Below are positions 62,307 to 64,000 of a stretch of 64,000 nt of DNA, one piece after another. The notes beneath the pieces are model-generated. The model saw only the letters and a program-made list of their open reading frames with translations, searched no databases and was not told where the DNA came from. The DNA is taken from contig NZ_KB905381.1 in the NCBI RefSeq assembly GCF_000379465.1, positions 496,001 to 560,000 of the forward strand, given 5' to 3'. The position numbers were made by a program, and so were the translations under genes. Numbering within the stretch: the first letter of the stretch is position 1; each line of letters begins with the position of its first letter. The stretch comes from Sciscionella marina DSM 45152 (GTDB lineage: Bacteria; Actinomycetota; Actinomycetes; Mycobacteriales; Pseudonocardiaceae).

Positions 62307-63734
62307 CTAACCGTCCCCGCCGAGCGCGGTGAGGAACGAGCGCGCCCACCGGTCCACGTCATGGGTGAGCACCTGCCTGCGCAGCGCGCGCATCCGCCGC
62401 CGCCCGTCCGTGGGGTCCAGTTCGAGCGCGGTGCGCAGGGCGTTCTTCACCCCGTCCAGATCGTGCGGGTTCACCAGGAAGGCACTGCTCAGTTCGGCGG
62501 CCGCGCCGGTGAACTCGGAGAGCACCAGCGCGCCGCCGAGATCGTGGCGGCAGGCGACGTACTCCTTGCACACCAGGTTCATCCCGTCCCGCATCGGGGT
62601 GACCACCATGACGTCGGCCGCGGAGAAGAAGGCGGCCAGTTCCTCGCGGTCCACCGACTGGTGCAGGTAGTGCACGACGGGGTGACCGACCCTGGCGAAC
62701 TCCCCGTTCATCCGGCCGACCTGCTGTTCGATGTCCGCGCGCATCCGCACGTAGTGTTCGACCCGCTCGCGCGAGGGCGTGGCCAGCTGCACCATGACCA
62801 CATCGGCCGGGTCGACGGTGCCCTCGTCGATCATCTCGTGCAGCGCGTGCAGCCGTACGTCGATGCCCTTGGTGTAGTCCAGCCGGTCAACCCCGAGCAG
62901 CACCTTCTTCGGTTTGCCGAGGTCATCGCGGAGCTGGGCGGCCCGCTTGCGCACCCGCTCGGTCTTGGCGAGCGTGTCCAGGCCGCCCGCGTCGATGGAG
63001 ATCGGGAACGCGCCGACCCGTACGGTGCGGTCGCCCATCTGCACCGCGCCCGGCCGGTTGCGCACCCCGACCGCGGTCCGGGTCGGTTCGAGGCCGACCA
63101 GCTGGCGGGCCAGCCACAGAAAATTGCGCGCCCCGCCGGGCAGGTGGAACCCGACCAGATCGGCGCCGAGCAGCCCGCGCACGATCTCGGTGCGCCACGG
63201 CAGCTGCATGAACAGTTCGACCGGGGGAAACGGGATGTGCAGGAAGAAGCCGATCCGCAGGTCCGGGCGCAGTTCACGGAGCAGTTGCGGGACCAGCTGG
63301 AGCTGATAGTCCTGCACCCACACTGTCGCACCGGTGCTCGCGATCTCGGCGACGTGCTCGGCGAACCGGCGGTTCACCCGGACATAGGCGTCCCACCAGC
63401 TCCGGTCGAACACCGGGCGCACCACGACATCGTGATAGAGCGGCCAGAGTGTGGCGTTGGAGAAGCCCTCGTAGTAGTCGCGGTACTCATCGGCGCTGAG
63501 CGTGACCGGGTAGAGCAGCAGCCCGTCCTCGGTGAACGGGTCCACCTCGACATCCGAGACCCCCGGCCAGCCGACCCAGGCGCCGTGCTGATTGCGCAGG
63601 AACGGCGCCAGCGCGCTCACCAGTCCGCCCGGGCTGTGCTTCCACCGCTGCGAACCGTCGGGTAACCGTTCCAGGTCCACGGGAAGGCGGTTGGCGACGA
63701 CGATGAATTCGGCTTTCCCAGGTGCGGCGGCCAC
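62307..63734 (-). CDS. otsA: Trehalose-6-phosphate synthase
   Basis: A 475-residue GT20 glycosyltransferase making trehalose-6-phosphate from NDP-glucose and glucose-6-phosphate. VVANRLPVD, the [16 protein letters not shown] block, [22 protein letters not shown] and [13 protein letters not shown] are the family signatures. GTG 63734 with AAGGAGG upstream is chosen over an unconserved 28-codon extension. Its product is the substrate of the nearby OtsB domain. Confidence 0.95.
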   Translation of the reverse strand: MAAAPGKAEFIVVANRLPVDLERLPDGSQRWKHSPGGLVSALAPFLRNQHGAWVGWPGVSDVEVDPFTEDGLLLYPVTLSADEYRDYYEGFSNATLWPLYHDVVVRPVFDRSWWDAYVRVNRRFAEHVAEIASTGATVWVQDYQLQLVPQLLRELRPDLRIGFFLHIPFPPVELFMQLPWRTEIVRGLLGADLVGFHLPGGARNFLWLARQLVGLEPTRTAVGVRNRPGAVQMGDRTVRVGAFPISIDAGGLDTLAKTERVRKRAAQLRDDLGKPKKVLLGVDRLDYTKGIDVRLHALHEMIDEGTVDPADVVMVQLATPSRERVEHYVRMRADIEQQVGRMNGEFARVGHPVVHYLHQSVDREELAAFFSAADVMVVTPMRDGMNLVCKEYVACRHDLGGALVLSEFTGAAAELSSAFLVNPHDLDGVKNALRTALELDPTDGRRRMRALRRQVLTHDVDRWARSFLTALGGDG

Positions 63735-63814
63735 GGTGAGGTTCCTCCTTGGGCTTTGCCCCCACATTAACCACTCACCATCGCGGTGTGTAGCTACGAC
63801 AAGTGACGGTCGAC

Positions 63815-64000
63815 TCACTCCGGCCGCTTGAGCCGGGCCGCCGAATGGGGACTGAGGAACTGCCGCTGCCAGCGCCCGAGCCGCCTGCGCACCGGGTGCG
63901 CGAGGAACTGGCCGAGCACCACCCCGGCGCCCAGCGCGAGCGCGATCGTGACCGCGACCACGAGATTCACCCCGCCGTCGAGGATCTGCTGCGGGTTCTT
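63815..64000 (-). CDS. Membrane protein, C-terminal fragment at window edge
   Basis: The last 61 codons of a minus-strand gene are visible, continuing beyond the window. One hydrophobic segment ([20 protein letters not shown]) is followed by a basic tail ([14 protein letters not shown]). I do not recognise the family. It is upstream of otsA on the same strand with an 80-bp gap. Confidence 0.6.
   Translation of the reverse strand, partial: KNPQQILDGGVNLVVAVTIALALGAGVVLGQFLAHPVRRRLGRWQRQFLSPHSAARLKRPE

Noticed and set aside
60771-63665. 964-codon frame spanning the acyltransferase and otsA region
   Set aside because: Crosses two real genes in other frames and has no domain.
1-64000. tRNA, rRNA, CRISPR arrays, insertion sequences, prophage
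   Set aside because: No T-loop-like GTTCGANNC with a matching cloverleaf, no regularly spaced repeats, no transposase, integrase or phage genes were seen.

Overview
The window is very GC-rich DNA from an actinobacterium. It carries actinobacterial marker genes (Lsr2, CarD, a MhuD-type haem-degrading enzyme, an F420-type PPOX oxidoreductase, DUF3180 and DUF6779 proteins). Its gene order largely follows the Mycobacterium tuberculosis Rv3628 to Rv3579 region (ppa, dacB, metalloprotease, tilS, hpt, ftsH, fol genes, panC, coaX, lysS, lsr2, clpC, mhuD, mutY, carbonic anhydrase, radA, lpqE, carD, ispDF, cysS, rlmB). Pseudonocardiales is my best guess for the order; this is inference from gene content. 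I see no tRNA, rRNA, CRISPR array, insertion sequence or prophage.

Layout. 1-5.2 kb: universal stress protein end, TetR plus NmrA-like pair, a dead SnoaL-like gene, and an LRR-Roc-COR (Roco) GTPase divergent from a MarR regulator with a palindrome between them. 5.2-15.8 kb: ppa facing a long one-way run dacB, metalloprotease, tilS, hpt, ftsH, folE-folP-folB-folK, DUF3180, with start/stop overlaps from ftsH onward. 15.8-26.6 kb: DUF6779 protein, PrsW protease, DUF2520 protein, panC, coaX, lysS, lsr2, clpC. 26.6-38.2 kb: LLM oxidoreductase, mhuD-sir2 pair, secreted M1 peptidase, alpha/beta hydrolase, mutY, a SARP-type STAND regulator, a drug-type ABC exporter, carbonic anhydrase. 38.2-47.2 kb: an accessory stretch with MFS/LysR remnants, a LacI regulator, znuACB with a Zur-like box, two DUF445 proteins, a frameshifted methyltransferase, an Lrp regulator and a dead LysE exporter. 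47.4-58.2 kb: MBOAT acyltransferase, rlmB, cysS, a HAD-MFS-PPOX operon, ispF-ispD-carD, lpqE, radA, a Uma2 protein. 58.2-64 kb: trehalose locus (OtsB-GH15 fusion, acyltransferase 3, OtsA).

Themes. Translational coupling is heavy. Two genes that normally sit inside this syntenic block, panD (between panC and coaX) and disA (next to radA), are missing from their expected places. At least four genes are broken, three of them partners of transcription regulators. A degenerate palindromic repeat occurs in three intergenic gaps after stop codons, and panC is flanked by a separate pair of 24-bp repeats in inverted orientation.
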